Origin: Rhodoferax sp. GW822-FHT02A01
Lineage (GTDB): Bacteria > Pseudomonadota > Gammaproteobacteria > Burkholderiales > Burkholderiaceae_C
DNA length: 64,000 nucleotides
Reading direction: 5' to 3'
NCBI RefSeq assembly: GCF_038784515.1
Contig: NZ_CP152376.1
Span: 620,001 to 684,000, forward strand
Every line of letters starts with the position of its first letter. Within the stretch, counting starts at the first letter, position 1. A model generated the notes under the pieces. It was not told the DNA's origin, made no database searches, and saw only the letters and a list, made by a program, of their open reading frames with translations. Position numbers and translations under genes: made by a program. Positions 63,723-64,000 of the stretch are shown one piece after another.

Positions 63723-64000
63723 CTACCCCGGTTTGCGCAGGCTCTCGAAGCGCTCGCCAAACTCCTGGCGCAGCTGCTTGCGCACCTGGGCCGCCGCGTG
63801 GCGCCTGTGTTCGTCGGGAGTAGAGGGCACCAGCGGATCGACGGGCACGGGCTTACGCTCATCGTCCACAGCCACCATGGTAAAGAAGCAGGAATTGGCG
63901 TGGCGCACCACTTGTGTCTGGATGTTTTCTGCAATCACCTTGATACCTACCTCCATGGAGGACGTGCCGGTGTAGTTCACGGCGGCCAGAAAGGTCACCA
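63723..64000 (-). CDS. acyl-CoA thioesterase (hotdog fold), 5' part outside the window
   Basis: C-terminal about 92 residues of a YciA/ACOT-type hotdog thioesterase: VTFLAAVNYTGTSSMEVGIK, then VIAENIQTQVVRHANSCFFT, MVAVDDERKPVPVDPLVPST and a helical tail ending ESLRKPG. The open frame runs to the end of the window, so the start codon lies beyond it. Family members hydrolyse acyl-CoA in the cytoplasm; chain-length preference is unknown. Confidence 0.82.
   Translation of the reverse strand, partial: VTFLAAVNYTGTSSMEVGIKVIAENIQTQVVRHANSCFFTMVAVDDERKPVPVDPLVPSTPDEHRRHAAAQVRKQLRQEFGERFESLRKPG

Overview
The window is a gene-dense, GC-rich bacterial chromosome segment, most likely from a betaproteobacterium of the Comamonadaceae (Rhodoferax/Polaromonas/Acidovorax-like). 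Three things suggest this: protein similarity recognised by eye, a protocatechuate 4,5-cleavage (pmd/lig type) operon, and short intergenic repeats of a kind I associate with that family. No rRNA, tRNA, CRISPR, phage or insertion sequence was seen. The segment reads as core and metabolic chromosome, not a mobile island.

Layout. 0.1-5.4 kb: a large lipoprotein, a NarL-type response regulator with its membrane histidine kinase, and a chemoreceptor. 5.4-11.7 kb: choline-sulfatase-like sulfatase, a short PutA with a divergent Lrp-type regulator, and the PLP homeostasis protein YggS. 11.7-14.9 kb: the twitching ATPases pilT and pilU, then a 3-hydroxyisobutyrate-dehydrogenase-like gene closed by a strong terminator. 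14.9-17.6 kb: dolP-like BON lipoprotein, diaA/gmhA-like SIS protein and yraN, divergent from rsmI. 17.6-22.3 kb: a small conserved protein, a HiPIP, a flavin-reductase-like pair, a LysR regulator, a YgiD-type dioxygenase and an esterase. 22.3-25.4 kb: an LldR-like repressor, lactate permease and a universal stress protein. 25.5-29.9 kb: an RsbV/RsbW/RsbU-like partner-switching module facing a SulP transporter; both the phosphatase and the transporter carry a cyclic-nucleotide-binding-like domain. 30-31.1 kb: DUF3563, a small partner and a hemerythrin.

31.2-48.3 kb is an aromatic-acid block. PobA (4-hydroxybenzoate) and VanAB (vanillate) both make protocatechuate. LigAB (PmdAB), LigC, LigI, LigJ and LigK then open it by 4,5-cleavage to pyruvate and oxaloacetate. 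A branched-chain-type ABC transporter divergent from pobA is the probable uptake system. A LysR gene and a MarR gene are the likely regulators. The queuosine genes queE and an unusual three-domain queD sit inside this block.

49.5-60.7 kb is a complete nitrate assimilation operon: nasT, nrtABC-type uptake, nirBD, nasA and the siroheme methyltransferase. Its control region can be read directly: a candidate NtrC site, a near-perfect sigma-54 promoter, two ANTAR-type hexaloop hairpins and an intrinsic terminator, all before nrtA. A small soluble PilJ-N/MCP-like protein follows. The window ends with a PAS-GGDEF-EAL protein (altered GGDEF motif) and the 3' part of an acyl-CoA thioesterase.

Most notable observations: the NtrC/sigma-54/ANTAR attenuator; the triple-domain QueD with its catalytic residues split between domains; an AbrB-family permease broken by a 7-bp tandem duplication; an intrinsic terminator inside a small coding gene behind the HiPIP; and the cyclic-nucleotide-linked partner-switching module.
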